Positions 1-8,827 of a stretch of DNA of 64,000 nucleotides are shown one piece after another. Below the pieces are notes generated by a model. The model did not search any database and was not told the DNA's origin. It saw only the letters and a program-made list of their open reading frames with translations. Source of the stretch: Chitinophaga sp. SYP-B3965 (GTDB taxonomy: Bacteria > Bacteroidota > Bacteroidia > Chitinophagales > Chitinophagaceae); assembly GCF_009647655.1 (NCBI RefSeq), contig NZ_WJFD01000004.1, positions 62,001-126,000 on the forward strand, in the 5' to 3' direction. The position numbers and the translations under genes were made by a program. Within the stretch, counting starts at the first letter, position 1. Each line of letters starts with the position of its first letter.

Positions 1-551
1 TTAACTCGATGACTCGGCTTCGTTTTCCTTTTCAGTTTACTCCAGGTAAGAACCGCGAGATCACCATTGATGGGGAGGCTTATATAAAGGTGGCCCCTAA
101 TGCTTCTTCTCCTTTTATTGTTCATTTACCATCTGGGGACGTGCAGGTGCTGGGTACGGAGTTTAATGTGAACACTTATAATCATACTACTGCTGTTGCA
201 TTAGTGAGCGGGTCAGTTAAGGTGCTCGTGAAGGAAGAAACAACTGTTGTGAAACCAGGTTACCGAGTTGTTTATAATGGTAGTTTTCAAACAAATGAGT
301 TTGATTCTAAAGAGGTGCTGAGTTGGATGGAGGGCTTGCATTTGTTCAGCAATGCGAGTTTGGCGGAGATTGTGAAGGTGTTGCCCCGGTGGTATGGGGT
401 GGAAGTTGTATTGGATGATGCTTCTACGGCTCAGAGCCGGTTTACGGGTTATATAGATCGTAACAGGCCAATCGGTGAATTTTTACATGAGATAAAGGCT
501 ACGGCTGATGCTGACTATTATTATAAGGACGGTGTGTTACATTTCCGTTAA
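1..551 (+). CDS. FecR-family anti-sigma factor (3' part only)
   Basis: This is the C-terminal part of a FecR-type anti-sigma factor. The frame is open to the left edge of the window, so the gene begins outside; the first Met (base 9) lies inside the conserved stretch that reads N-S-x-T-x-LRFP, so it is not a real start. After it come the FecR core (ITIDGEAYIKVA, then VQVLGTEFNV with SGSVKV) and a C-terminal DUF4974 domain (roughly the last 70 residues, from LHLFSNASLAEIV). Such proteins sit in the inner membrane and hold an ECF sigma factor until an outer-membrane receptor signals through its STN domain. The next gene is exactly such a receptor, 391 bp downstream. The sigma factor and the transmembrane segment should lie upstream of the window. 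Confidence 0.9.
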   Translation, partial: NSMTRLRFPFQFTPGKNREITIDGEAYIKVAPNASSPFIVHLPSGDVQVLGTEFNVNTYNHTTAVALVSGSVKVLVKEETTVVKPGYRVVYNGSFQTNEFDSKEVLSWMEGLHLFSNASLAEIVKVLPRWYGVEVVLDDASTAQSRFTGYIDRNRPIGEFLHEIKATADADYYYKDGVLHFR

Positions 552-942
552 GACAATTTTTGGATTGAAAGACTTCCTACATTCGCTTTTGAATATCGCT
601 CCACTTTGATATAAATTCTATTTACTGTAAGCAAAACTGATTCGTGTTTAGGCATGGGTTGGGGTGCTGTGTGCTTATACGATCCATTTTAGCTTAAGTA
701 TATTTTTTTGTTAACTCATTGTGAATGTTTCTGAGGACTTATACTGTTGTTTAATACTACCGTTTATGGATATACGTAGAGTCACTTCTTCTTCGTTAAT
801 GAGTTGTTAATAAATGGTTGTTGTCTGCTATGGTGGCCGATTTGCTTAACATATAGGTAACATAACAGAGTAGTATTAAAATACTGATAACCGGTCTTTG
901 AAGCATAGAATTTAAAAAAATGAAAACATCAAACTGCCGATC
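552..942 (+). other. Intergenic region between fecR and susC
   Basis: 391 bp without a convincing ORF. It is AT-rich and should hold the promoter of the receptor gene, presumably read by the ECF sigma factor that pairs with the upstream FecR. I found no clean TAnnTTTG box and no clear terminator; nothing else is recognisable. Confidence 0.4.
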
Positions 943-3900
943 ATGAGACTGACTTTTACTGCCTGTATTCGTAGGGTCCTCCTGCTAGTCCCTTTATTCT
1001 TATGTACCATTCTGTTGGCTAATGATACGCAGCATGGAGAAAAGATTACGCTATCTGAAAAAGCGATTCCGCTGAAATCAGTGTTCAAAAAAATTACGTC
1101 TCAAACAGGAATTAAATTTGTTTACAGTAACCGGTTGATTGATGATGAACAGAAGGTGAATGTTAGTGTGAAGGATGCAGATCTGGAGGAGGTGATGCAG
1201 CAGATATTTGTGGGGAAGAAGTTTGAGTTGCAGCGGACGAGTCCGAAGAGTGTGGTTTTGATTGTGCATGAGAAGGTGGTTTCTTCTATTCCTACCTCTG
1301 CTGTTACTAACGATATAGCTATCATTGATGTTTCAGGTACAGTTTCAGATGTTGCAGGGGAGAAACTTCCCGGAGCGACAGTATTGGTGAAGGGAACAAA
1401 TAAAGCTACGATGACAGATGGCGAGGGGAGGTTTAGGTTGGCTGGAGTTTTGGCGAATGCGAGGATTATGGTGAGTTATACGGGGTATGAGGCAGAGGAG
1501 GTGAAGTTGCAGGGGCAACGGGAGTTACGTGTGAAATTACAGAGAGGGGAGAATAAATTGAGCGAGGTTGTGGTGGCTTATGGGATGAGTACCCAACGTT
1601 CTAATACCGGGGCTGTTACTGTTGTTAAAGGTGAACAGATACAGAATTTGCCTAATCGGTCGTTTGATAAGAGTTTGCAAGGACTCGTTCCGGGTTTGCA
1701 GATCACAAATGGAACCGGACAGCCAGGAGGAGGTGTGAGTAGCATGGTGCAACGTGGAATTTCAACAGGGGGAGATGCTTTTTCTGGGTCTACCGTAAGG
1801 AACCCACTGATTGTAATTGATGGAATTCCAGTTACACAAGATAATTTTCAGAATTTGATAGGAGTTTCGAATACTCCGATTAGTAACCCATTAGCTCAAC
1901 TGAATCCATCAGATATTGAATCAATAACAGTTTTAAAAGATGCTGCTGCAATAGCATTATATGGATCTAAATCAAGTAATGGAGTAATACTTGTAACAAC
2001 TAAAAAGGGAAAGATAGGGAAAACAGTTATTGGAATTCGCTCTCAATTGGACATGGCTGTTTTACCAAAACGAAACCTTAAAAATATTCCCACCCAAAAT
2101 CAATATCTCCAGATGTTATTTGACAGTTACAGAGGAGCAAATCCAACGTGGTCAGATAACATAATAAAAAATGATTTATATAACAAATTTCCCTATCAAG
2201 TAATAGGAGGCGATACGGTATTTTATTCTACACCTGATTGGGGAGAAGTTATATACAACAATGCTGCTCCTACATTCAGTAATGAAATATCCGTGTCTGG
2301 TGGCAATGAAAAAGGAAATTTTTATATCAATTTAGAATATACTAAACAAGATGGGATTGTTCGATCAACAGGGTATGATCGAAAATCTTTGAGAATAAAC
2401 TTTGAGAATAAGCCCATTGAATGGTTGACTTTAGGTACTAAAACCTCACTTTCTTACAATACTCAAAGCTATACAAATGCAACAGAAGGGGAAAATTCAT
2501 ATGGATTGGTTCAGACAATTTCGCCATTAAACCCAATTAGGAATTCTGATGGAAATTACATTCTTTATTATCCATGGGGAGGAACCTCCACTACTGGTGT
2601 ATTAAATCCATTAGCGACTTTAGAGTATAATGCTTCTAAGAATACTTCCTATAGAGGAATTAGCAAGATTTATGGACAAGCGTCATTTCTTAAATATTTT
2701 AATTTTAGTTCAAGCTTAGGGATTGATTTCATGTTATCTGAGGCTATGGATAAAGTTGACCCAAGATTCAGAGGTGGGGTTGCAAATGCGGCAACAATAG
2801 TAGATAAGGATAGACGAAGGGCTAATGTTTTGACGACGAATCTTCTTTCAGCAAAGTTTCTTGTTAAGAATAACCATGATATTAATTTTTTGCTAGGTCA
2901 AGAGGCTCAGATATTATCTGAAAGGACAATTGGAGGAGAAGTTAAAGGGGATAGTACTGCATTGCCATATTATGATCAACTTACAAGCCCTGGATATACA
3001 GCCACGCAATTACAAGGATATAAATTTAGACAAACTTTGCTTTCCTGGTTTGGACAAGTTAATTATGGATTTAAAAGAAAGATCTTTTTTTCAGCCAGCA
3101 TGCGTCGGGACGGTTCATCAAGATTTGGAAGTGGTGAGCTTTGGGGTACTTATTGGTCACTAGGTGGTGGATATGTCATGACAGAGGATATTCTTAAGAG
3201 CTACGCGAAATATGTTTCTTTCTTAAAGCTAAGAGGCAGTGTTGGGGTATCTGGGAATTCAGGAGCAGTAGATCCTTCTACAAAGTTTGATGTTTTGCGC
3301 CAAGGATTATATGTAAACCGAACTTCTGTTGTTAGTAGTGATGTGCCAGGAAACCCCGAGATAATGTGGGAGAAAACATTGTCATGGAATGTTGGTTTGG
3401 ATGCTAGATTGTTTAACGATCGCTTAATGTTTAATATAGATGTATATGGGAAAAGTACTAAAGATTTAATCTATTCAATAAACCTGCCTACCATTAGTGG
3501 TTTTATATCAGTTAAGGATAATATTGGAGATATCAAGAATAGAGGAATTGAATTATCGATGGCAGTTGATATAATAAGACAACGAAATTGGCGGTGGAAT
3601 GCTTCTGCAAGCCTGAGCTCTAATAAAAACATATTGGTTAGATCGTATGTCCCATTTTCATCACTAATTGCTGGAAACCTTGCAAATGAAGAAGGACGAA
3701 ATTATAATTCTTTCTATTTGCGTCAATGGGTGGGTGTAGATCCTTCAGATGGAAAGCCATTGTGGGTCGATTCAACTGGAAAAAGTACAAGTGTTTATAA
3801 TAACGCAAAAAGAGAGTTTGTTGGTAAGCCACAGCCAGATGGGTTTGGTACACTTAGTAGCACTCTATCATATAAGGAGTTTGAGTTTAGCTTTCAGTTC

Positions 3901-4323
3901 TACTATCAGTATGGGTTCCAAGTTTTAAATGAAAAAATGATGACACTTGTTAATGATGGAGCAACTCCATATATTAATCAAGCTAGCTATGCACTGGATT
4001 ATTGGAAAAAACCTGGAGATATATCACCTAATCCGAGGAGGCTGCTTAATAATAAGGATGGTGGAAGAAATGCATCAACAAGATATCTCATAGATGGCGA
4101 TTATATTAGGTTAAGTAACGTAGCATTATCATATAATTTTAATCCCAAGTTTCTAAATAGCATAAAGCTTAAAATGATCAAAGTTTTTGTTCAGGGGAAT
4201 AATTTAGGCATTTGGACAAAGCTATCAGATCAAGATCCAGATAATGTTAACATAGCAGGAGGCTTAAGTAGCCCTTATCCGAATGCAAAAAATTATAGTA
4301 TTGGTGTTCAAGCTAATTTTTAA
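943..4323 (+). CDS. SusC/RagA-type TonB-dependent receptor with N-terminal STN domain
   Basis: Outer-membrane TonB-dependent transporter of the SusC type, 1126 residues. In order: signal peptide (residues 1-26, RRVLLLVPLFLCTILLA), STN signalling domain (about 35-110; starts ITLSEKAIPLKSVFKKIT), CarboxypepD_reg-like domain (about 128-205, GTVSDVAGEKLPGATVLVKG), plug (about 210-355, with NPLIVIDGIPV and ITVLKDAAAIALYGSKSSNG), then the long beta-barrel ending in an aromatic residue (QANF). The STN domain plus the upstream FecR indicates transenvelope regulation of the locus. susD follows directly, so the pair should import an oligomer (glycan or peptide); the substrate cannot be read from sequence. 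Base use changes inside the gene: G-rich codons to about base 1750, AT-rich afterwards. Confidence 0.93.
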   Translation: MRLTFTACIRRVLLLVPLFLCTILLANDTQHGEKITLSEKAIPLKSVFKKITSQTGIKFVYSNRLIDDEQKVNVSVKDADLEEVMQQIFVGKKFELQRTSPKSVVLIVHEKVVSSIPTSAVTNDIAIIDVSGTVSDVAGEKLPGATVLVKGTNKATMTDGEGRFRLAGVLANARIMVSYTGYEAEEVKLQGQRELRVKLQRGENKLSEVVVAYGMSTQRSNTGAVTVVKGEQIQNLPNRSFDKSLQGLVPGLQITNGTGQPGGGVSSMVQRGISTGGDAFSGSTVRNPLIVIDGIPVTQDNFQNLIGVSNTPISNPLAQLNPSDIESITVLKDAAAIALYGSKSSNGVILVTTKKGKIGKTVIGIRSQLDMAVLPKRNLKNIPTQNQYLQMLFDSYRGANPTWSDNIIKNDLYNKFPYQVIGGDTVFYSTPDWGEVIYNNAAPTFSNEISVSGGNEKGNFYINLEYTKQDGIVRSTGYDRKSLRINFENKPIEWLTLGTKTSLSYNTQSYTNATEGENSYGLVQTISPLNPIRNSDGNYILYYPWGGTSTTGVLNPLATLEYNASKNTSYRGISKIYGQASFLKYFNFSSSLGIDFMLSEAMDKVDPRFRGGVANAATIVDKDRRRANVLTTNLLSAKFLVKNNHDINFLLGQEAQILSERTIGGEVKGDSTALPYYDQLTSPGYTATQLQGYKFRQTLLSWFGQVNYGFKRKIFFSASMRRDGSSRFGSGELWGTYWSLGGGYVMTEDILKSYAKYVSFLKLRGSVGVSGNSGAVDPSTKFDVLRQGLYVNRTSVVSSDVPGNPEIMWEKTLSWNVGLDARLFNDRLMFNIDVYGKSTKDLIYSINLPTISGFISVKDNIGDIKNRGIELSMAVDIIRQRNWRWNASASLSSNKNILVRSYVPFSSLIAGNLANEEGRNYNSFYLRQWVGVDPSDGKPLWVDSTGKSTSVYNNAKREFVGKPQPDGFGTLSSTLSYKEFEFSFQFYYQYGFQVLNEKMMTLVNDGATPYINQASYALDYWKKPGDISPNPRRLLNNKDGGRNASTRYLIDGDYIRLSNVALSYNFNPKFLNSIKLKMIKVFVQGNNLGIWTKLSDQDPDNVNIAGGLSSPYPNAKNYSIGVQANF

Positions 4324-4324
4324 T

Positions 4325-5743
4325 ATGAGTGTCATGAAAAAAAAGAAGTACAAATATTTACTGTTCTTATACATTATATGTTTTTCTTGTGGAAAGGATT
4401 TTTTGAATTTTCCAGTTCCAGGGGTATTAACAAGGCAAGATTATGTAAAAGATCTTCAAACAACACAAGAATTCCTGAATGGCATCTACAATAAGGTTTC
4501 ACCTATTCTAGCTGGAAATACTTTATTATACCCAGAGGTGATTTCAGATAATATTAAGCCGGTTACTGGAGGTACAATGTTTAATGCACATTATAATTGG
4601 TCGCAACGTTCAAGCGATGTTAACTCAAACGATGCCAATTTGAATTTGCTTTCTGTTAATATATACAATGTCATATCAGGATGTAATTTTGTTATAGAAT
4701 CATCTCTTAAGTTCGAGAAGGAAAATCAAATAAAGGCAGCTGATTTAAGAGGACAAGCTTTAACAATTCGAGCTTTAATGTATTATATGCTTGTTAACAT
4801 TTATTCACAGCCATTTAATTATACTACTAATGCTTCTCATCCTGGAGTTGCTATAAATACTGAATCAGATTGGAACTCTATTCCCGTGAAACGTAACACT
4901 GTTTCCGAAGTTTACAACTTTATATTGGATGATCTAAAAAAGGCTGATGAATTACTTCCTCCTGTTACAGGAAATACTTTTTACATTAATTCTTATGCAG
5001 TAAAAGGGCTGTTAGCAAGAGTTTTGCTATCAAAAGGTGATCATAGAAGTGCTTGTGACTATGCAAGATATGTTTTAAGTGTAGTTCCAATTATGACAGC
5101 AAACTATCCCGGGAAATTATATACTCTGCAAGAGACGGAAGCGCTTTTTCAAATTCCTCAGAATTCTCAAGTTCCTATCCTTTTTTCATCATACTATTTT
5201 AGGACTTCTGTTCAGTTTCATGCATCATCAGACATTGCTAGCATTTTGAATGAAAGTACGACAGATTTACGTAGGAGCTGGGTGACAAAAAATGTAACAA
5301 CAAATATATGGACTGTTACTAAATATCCACAAGGCATTATCGCTAATATATCTGTGCCTTCAATATCATATTATCATACTGTGATTAGATCTTCTGAAAT
5401 GTGTCTCATCGCTGCGGAAGCATATGCTAAGCTTGGCGGTTCTTTTGAAGACAGTTCTCGATTTTATCTGAACGAGATAAGGAAAAGGGCTGATATTAAA
5501 GCAAAGGATATCGTAGCAAAAGGACCGTCATTGTTAGATTCGGTTTACAAAGAAAGAAGAAAGGAACTTGCTTTTGAAGGTTTTCGAATGTTTGATTTAT
5601 TGCGATGGAACTTAGGTATAAATAGAACAGATGTGACAAACCCTTTATATAAGCAATTGCCATTCCCAAGTAATATGGCAATAGCACCGATACCAGAAAA
5701 AGATGTACTGCTTATTGGATTAGAACAGAATATGGACTATTAA
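4325..5743 (+). CDS. SusD/RagB-type nutrient-binding lipoprotein
   Basis: Surface lipoprotein partner of the SusC receptor, 472 residues from the ATG at 4325, one base after the SusC stop. The frame is open further upstream, but those residues would overlap susC and push the signal peptide inwards. The N-terminus reads MKKKKYKYLL then a hydrophobic stretch ending CFSC-GKDF, a lipobox. SusD features include the early TRQDYVKDLQTTQEFLNGIY region, the TPR-like helices with RGQALTIRALMYY, and the C-terminal YKERRKELAFEGFRMFDLLRW signature, followed by a final PIPEKDVLL stretch. It caps the SusC barrel and binds the substrate. Translation is probably coupled to susC. Confidence 0.93.
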   Translation: MSVMKKKKYKYLLFLYIICFSCGKDFLNFPVPGVLTRQDYVKDLQTTQEFLNGIYNKVSPILAGNTLLYPEVISDNIKPVTGGTMFNAHYNWSQRSSDVNSNDANLNLLSVNIYNVISGCNFVIESSLKFEKENQIKAADLRGQALTIRALMYYMLVNIYSQPFNYTTNASHPGVAINTESDWNSIPVKRNTVSEVYNFILDDLKKADELLPPVTGNTFYINSYAVKGLLARVLLSKGDHRSACDYARYVLSVVPIMTANYPGKLYTLQETEALFQIPQNSQVPILFSSYYFRTSVQFHASSDIASILNESTTDLRRSWVTKNVTTNIWTVTKYPQGIIANISVPSISYYHTVIRSSEMCLIAAEAYAKLGGSFEDSSRFYLNEIRKRADIKAKDIVAKGPSLLDSVYKERRKELAFEGFRMFDLLRWNLGINRTDVTNPLYKQLPFPSNMAIAPIPEKDVLLIGLEQNMDY

Positions 5744-5768
5744 TCTTTAAATATTAAATTAAGTTAAA

Positions 5769-8288
5769 ATGAATCTATTTCTTGCTGGTCTACTCTTTAT
5801 ACTCACAAAAAATACAGTAATCGAGCCACTTCCAGTCAAACAAAAAACTATCATTCAATTATCTGTCGATTCGACTGCTGCTGCTAATTATCATGAGTTA
5901 CAATGGGTTGAAGCTGATTTTATTGGTGATAATCCGGAATGGGTAAAGATTAAACCAAAGGCAGGCAATAATATTTTTGAATGGGAAATTAACACAAGTG
6001 AGCCTATTATCATTAATAGTATTAAGCTATTAGGAACTTTTTTTAGTAATATGATTGAGCCTGGCGATAGTATCAGGATGGCATATTTGAATAAAAATTT
6101 GATTATATCAGGACGAGGAGCTGAAAAATTAAACGTCTTCAGAGAAATTCAAGACCACTTAAGTAAAAATAGAATAAAAAGTAAGGAATTGTTTGAGATT
6201 GGCTCGATCGATGATTATTTGGAATGCAGTAAGTATATAGACCATAGGCGATCCATTGCTGAGCAAGTATTGAAGAGATATGAATCACGCATTTCCCCTT
6301 TCGCAAATAAGTATATAGCAATAAAGGTCATATCTGCAATTGAACATGAATTAATACTTAAATTTATAACTCTTTATAAGAATCGTAATAAACTTGGATT
6401 ATCTGAAAAGAATATTTGCGATATATATGATTCAACCATTGCAAAGCCTGAAGTGGCCTGGCTAAAGGAGTCGCAAGATATCTATTCTAATGTGTCATAT
6501 CAGTATTATATGACTTTTTTTGAAATTTTGCGAGATAATAACTTTTCAGCACCGCAGATATTGAATGGAGGTAATGAAGATTATTATGCATATCGATGTA
6601 AACTTATTTTTGATCGTGTAGCTAAAACATTATCTGGTAGAATGAAAGAAGATGTGTTGAAGTATTTAGTTACGACATTGGGAATTCATGTAGCCAGCAT
6701 GAACCCTATTTTTGAAGAACTTCTGGAACAGTATTACAATATGCCTGGTGATCAAAGATATAGAGATTTCGTTCATGAATATGAAGCAAAGCATATAAAA
6801 AGTAGTCTGCAACGGAATGCAAAAGCTCCTTTTTTCTCTTTGATGAATGAGCATAATGACTCATTTACTCTCCAGGAAAATTTGGGAAAAACAACGATAT
6901 TATTTTTCTGGGAACCTAGCAATTTTGAGTGTAGAAAATCTGTAAAAGTAATTCGAGAAATCATGCAGCAGTATGATAAAGATTCAAATTTTGTTTTTGT
7001 CGGAATTTCTGTTGAAAATGATAGATTAAAGTGGACTAATTCATTAAATAGTAAATCTGAGATTTTCAGAGAGGGAGTACAGTTATATACAAATGGAAAG
7101 GGTAAAAACCATCCAGTAATTAAGGGTTATGGGATTAAAAAATTCCCGGCTCTGTTTGTAGTAAATGAAAAAGGTAAATTATTAGCCGACCAATTTGAAA
7201 CACCGGGAGAAGACATGGGGAAACAATTGAGTTCAATATTATCTGTGCAAAAAGCCTCGTCTAATGATGGACCCTATGTGTTTTATTCAAGGGATTCTGT
7301 CGTTTCCTGGAAAGAGAGCGAAGGAAGTATCTTAAAACAATCATGGGAAGCAGGAAAAGATATCGAGTTACTTACTTATGGTGATAGTCCCGAAAGGAGA
7401 TTTCAGTTTAAGTTGAAGAGAAGCCTAAAGAACGAACCGTCTGTTTATGAACAAGTAGACAAACTATTTGTTCTTTCTGATATCGAAGGTAATTTTGATG
7501 CTTTCAGAAAATTGCTCCAGGTAAACAAGATAATTGATAGTAATTATAATTGGATATTTGGAAATGGACATTTAGTTTTTGCAGGGGACATGTTTGATAG
7601 AGGAAAGCAAGTCGTAGAATGTTTATGGCTTCTTTATTCCCTTGAAGAAAAAGCAGACATGGCTGGAGGTAAAGTGCATTTCATATTAGGTAATCATGAA
7701 ATAATGAATCTTAATGGCGATTTTAGATATGTTGATGGTAAATACCTTTCAAGCGCACAAAAGATGAATTTAACATACGGTGACATGTATAGATGTAATA
7801 GTGAATTAGGGAGATGGCTAAGAACAAAAAATATAGTTGAGAAGATCGGAGATTTATTGTTTGTGCATGGAGGAATTAGTAAGGAAATTGTTGATCTAAA
7901 CTTACCATTGGAAGAATTGAATAAGATGGGGAGAGAGTATTATGACAAGGAGTTAGAAGGTCGTAATTCAGAGGAGGGATCTGTTTCATTGCTGTTCAAC
8001 TTTAAGACTTCTCCATTCTGGTACCGGAAATATTATACGGTAGATACATCAGATATGTTAAATATTACATTAGTTATTGATGAAACTTTAAAAAGGTTTA
8101 ATGTTTCTAAGATCATTACAGGACACACAATTGTTGCAAATGAGATCACTGAGCACCATGGGGGGACAGTAATAAATACGGATACGAAGCATTCAGCAGG
8201 AATGTCAGAAGCTCTGTTAATCGAAAATGGATTTTATTATCGGGTTGGATTAGATGGGATTAAAAAACCTTTGGAGCCAGCCCATTAG
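5769..8288 (+). CDS. Exported thioredoxin-like / PPP-type metallophosphatase fusion
   Basis: 839 residues with a short hydrophobic N-terminus (MNLFLAGLLFIL), so probably exported. The N-terminal half resembles the DUF4369/TlpA architecture: a region of unknown fold to about 345, then a TlpA/AhpC-like thioredoxin domain (about 350-490). Its active site is degraded: where WCxxC is expected the sequence is N385-F-E-C388, leaving one Cys. The C-terminal third (about 560-835) is a PPP-family (Shewanella-like/calcineurin-like) phosphatase with intact motifs: D571-I-E-G-N575, G606-D-M-F-D610-R-G, G641-N-H-E644, V-H700-G-G and G785-H786-T. The His of the usual first motif (DxHG) is Glu573. It lies 25 bp after susD, so it is likely co-transcribed and may act on imported or exported substrates. 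A diverged copy of the phosphatase part is encoded at 10598-11509. The fusion itself is clear; substrates are unknown. Confidence 0.8.
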   Translation: MNLFLAGLLFILTKNTVIEPLPVKQKTIIQLSVDSTAAANYHELQWVEADFIGDNPEWVKIKPKAGNNIFEWEINTSEPIIINSIKLLGTFFSNMIEPGDSIRMAYLNKNLIISGRGAEKLNVFREIQDHLSKNRIKSKELFEIGSIDDYLECSKYIDHRRSIAEQVLKRYESRISPFANKYIAIKVISAIEHELILKFITLYKNRNKLGLSEKNICDIYDSTIAKPEVAWLKESQDIYSNVSYQYYMTFFEILRDNNFSAPQILNGGNEDYYAYRCKLIFDRVAKTLSGRMKEDVLKYLVTTLGIHVASMNPIFEELLEQYYNMPGDQRYRDFVHEYEAKHIKSSLQRNAKAPFFSLMNEHNDSFTLQENLGKTTILFFWEPSNFECRKSVKVIREIMQQYDKDSNFVFVGISVENDRLKWTNSLNSKSEIFREGVQLYTNGKGKNHPVIKGYGIKKFPALFVVNEKGKLLADQFETPGEDMGKQLSSILSVQKASSNDGPYVFYSRDSVVSWKESEGSILKQSWEAGKDIELLTYGDSPERRFQFKLKRSLKNEPSVYEQVDKLFVLSDIEGNFDAFRKLLQVNKIIDSNYNWIFGNGHLVFAGDMFDRGKQVVECLWLLYSLEEKADMAGGKVHFILGNHEIMNLNGDFRYVDGKYLSSAQKMNLTYGDMYRCNSELGRWLRTKNIVEKIGDLLFVHGGISKEIVDLNLPLEELNKMGREYYDKELEGRNSEEGSVSLLFNFKTSPFWYRKYYTVDTSDMLNITLVIDETLKRFNVSKIITGHTIVANEITEHHGGTVINTDTKHSAGMSEALLIENGFYYRVGLDGIKKPLEPAH

Positions 8289-8413
8289 TGAGTTTGAAAT
8301 TTGAATTATTAGCATACTGTACAATTTATTCAGTAGCGAAGAGTAAGTTTGTTCCTGTATGTAAATGGGAATGTCAACATTCCTTATCAGTTCAAGTTTA
8401 AAAAATTATAATT

Positions 8414-8722
8414 ATGAAAAAGTATTCATTTCTTGGTATGGCTTTACTCGCTACTTCTGCCATTACCGCAGCTTTTATGCCTTCTAGTGCTAAATCAAGT
8501 TCAGGAGACGAATTAAATGGATTCTTACATCCTGATCCATTTGTTGTAGACAATGACCTGACTTGCACAAATTTGGATGAAGGGCAATGTTCCTATACTG
8601 TGACTACTGCGACTCCTGGGACAGTTCAGCAGGCAGGTGTTTCTGAAACTTTACAGTTCTCAGATACTCAGCTTCAAAGTGTTTATACTGAACCAGATGG
8701 AACTACACTGAATGAATCATAA
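8414..8722 (+). CDS. Small exported Ser/Thr-rich peptide (DUF6520/NVEALA-like architecture)
   Basis: 102 residues. A Sec signal peptide (MKKYSFLGMALLATSAITA, cleavage likely near residues 24-27) is followed by a short acidic region and a C-terminal part with only two Cys (TCTNLDEGQCSY) and many Thr and Ser. The small size, the signal peptide and the position before a propeller-type lipoprotein gene resemble the small exported peptides of Bacteroidota called NVEALA or DUF6520; I assign this by architecture and not by a firm motif match. There is 125 bp between it and the phosphatase gene and a 15-bp stem-loop just after its stop, so it may have its own, more abundant transcript. It is the only candidate in the locus for a small substrate of the convergent kinase/LanC-like protein. 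Confidence 0.7.
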   Translation: MKKYSFLGMALLATSAITAAFMPSSAKSSSGDELNGFLHPDPFVVDNDLTCTNLDEGQCSYTVTTATPGTVQQAGVSETLQFSDTQLQSVYTEPDGTTLNES

Positions 8723-8748
8723 TCAAATGAAGCTATCGATTTGAATTA

Positions 8749-8787
8749 GTAAATAACTTTTCGTTTTTAGAGCGAAAAGTTATTTAC
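8749..8787 (+). terminator. 15-bp stem-loop after the small peptide gene
   Basis: Perfect inverted repeat: arms GTAAATAACTTTTCG (8749-8763) and its complement (8773-8787) with a 9-base loop, 26 bases after the stop of the small peptide gene, followed by TTGCTGTTTTT. It may be a terminator, an attenuator or a stabilising 3' end that lets the peptide be made in excess over the downstream lipoproteins. Confidence 0.7.
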
Positions 8788-8827
8788 TTGCTGTTTTTAA
8801 CCCTCTTTTATTTTATAGCTTCTTAAG

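Noticed and set aside
8366..8383. Small hairpin before the peptide gene as a riboswitch
   Set aside because: Only a 6-bp stem with a 3-base loop; no conserved aptamer pattern is visible.
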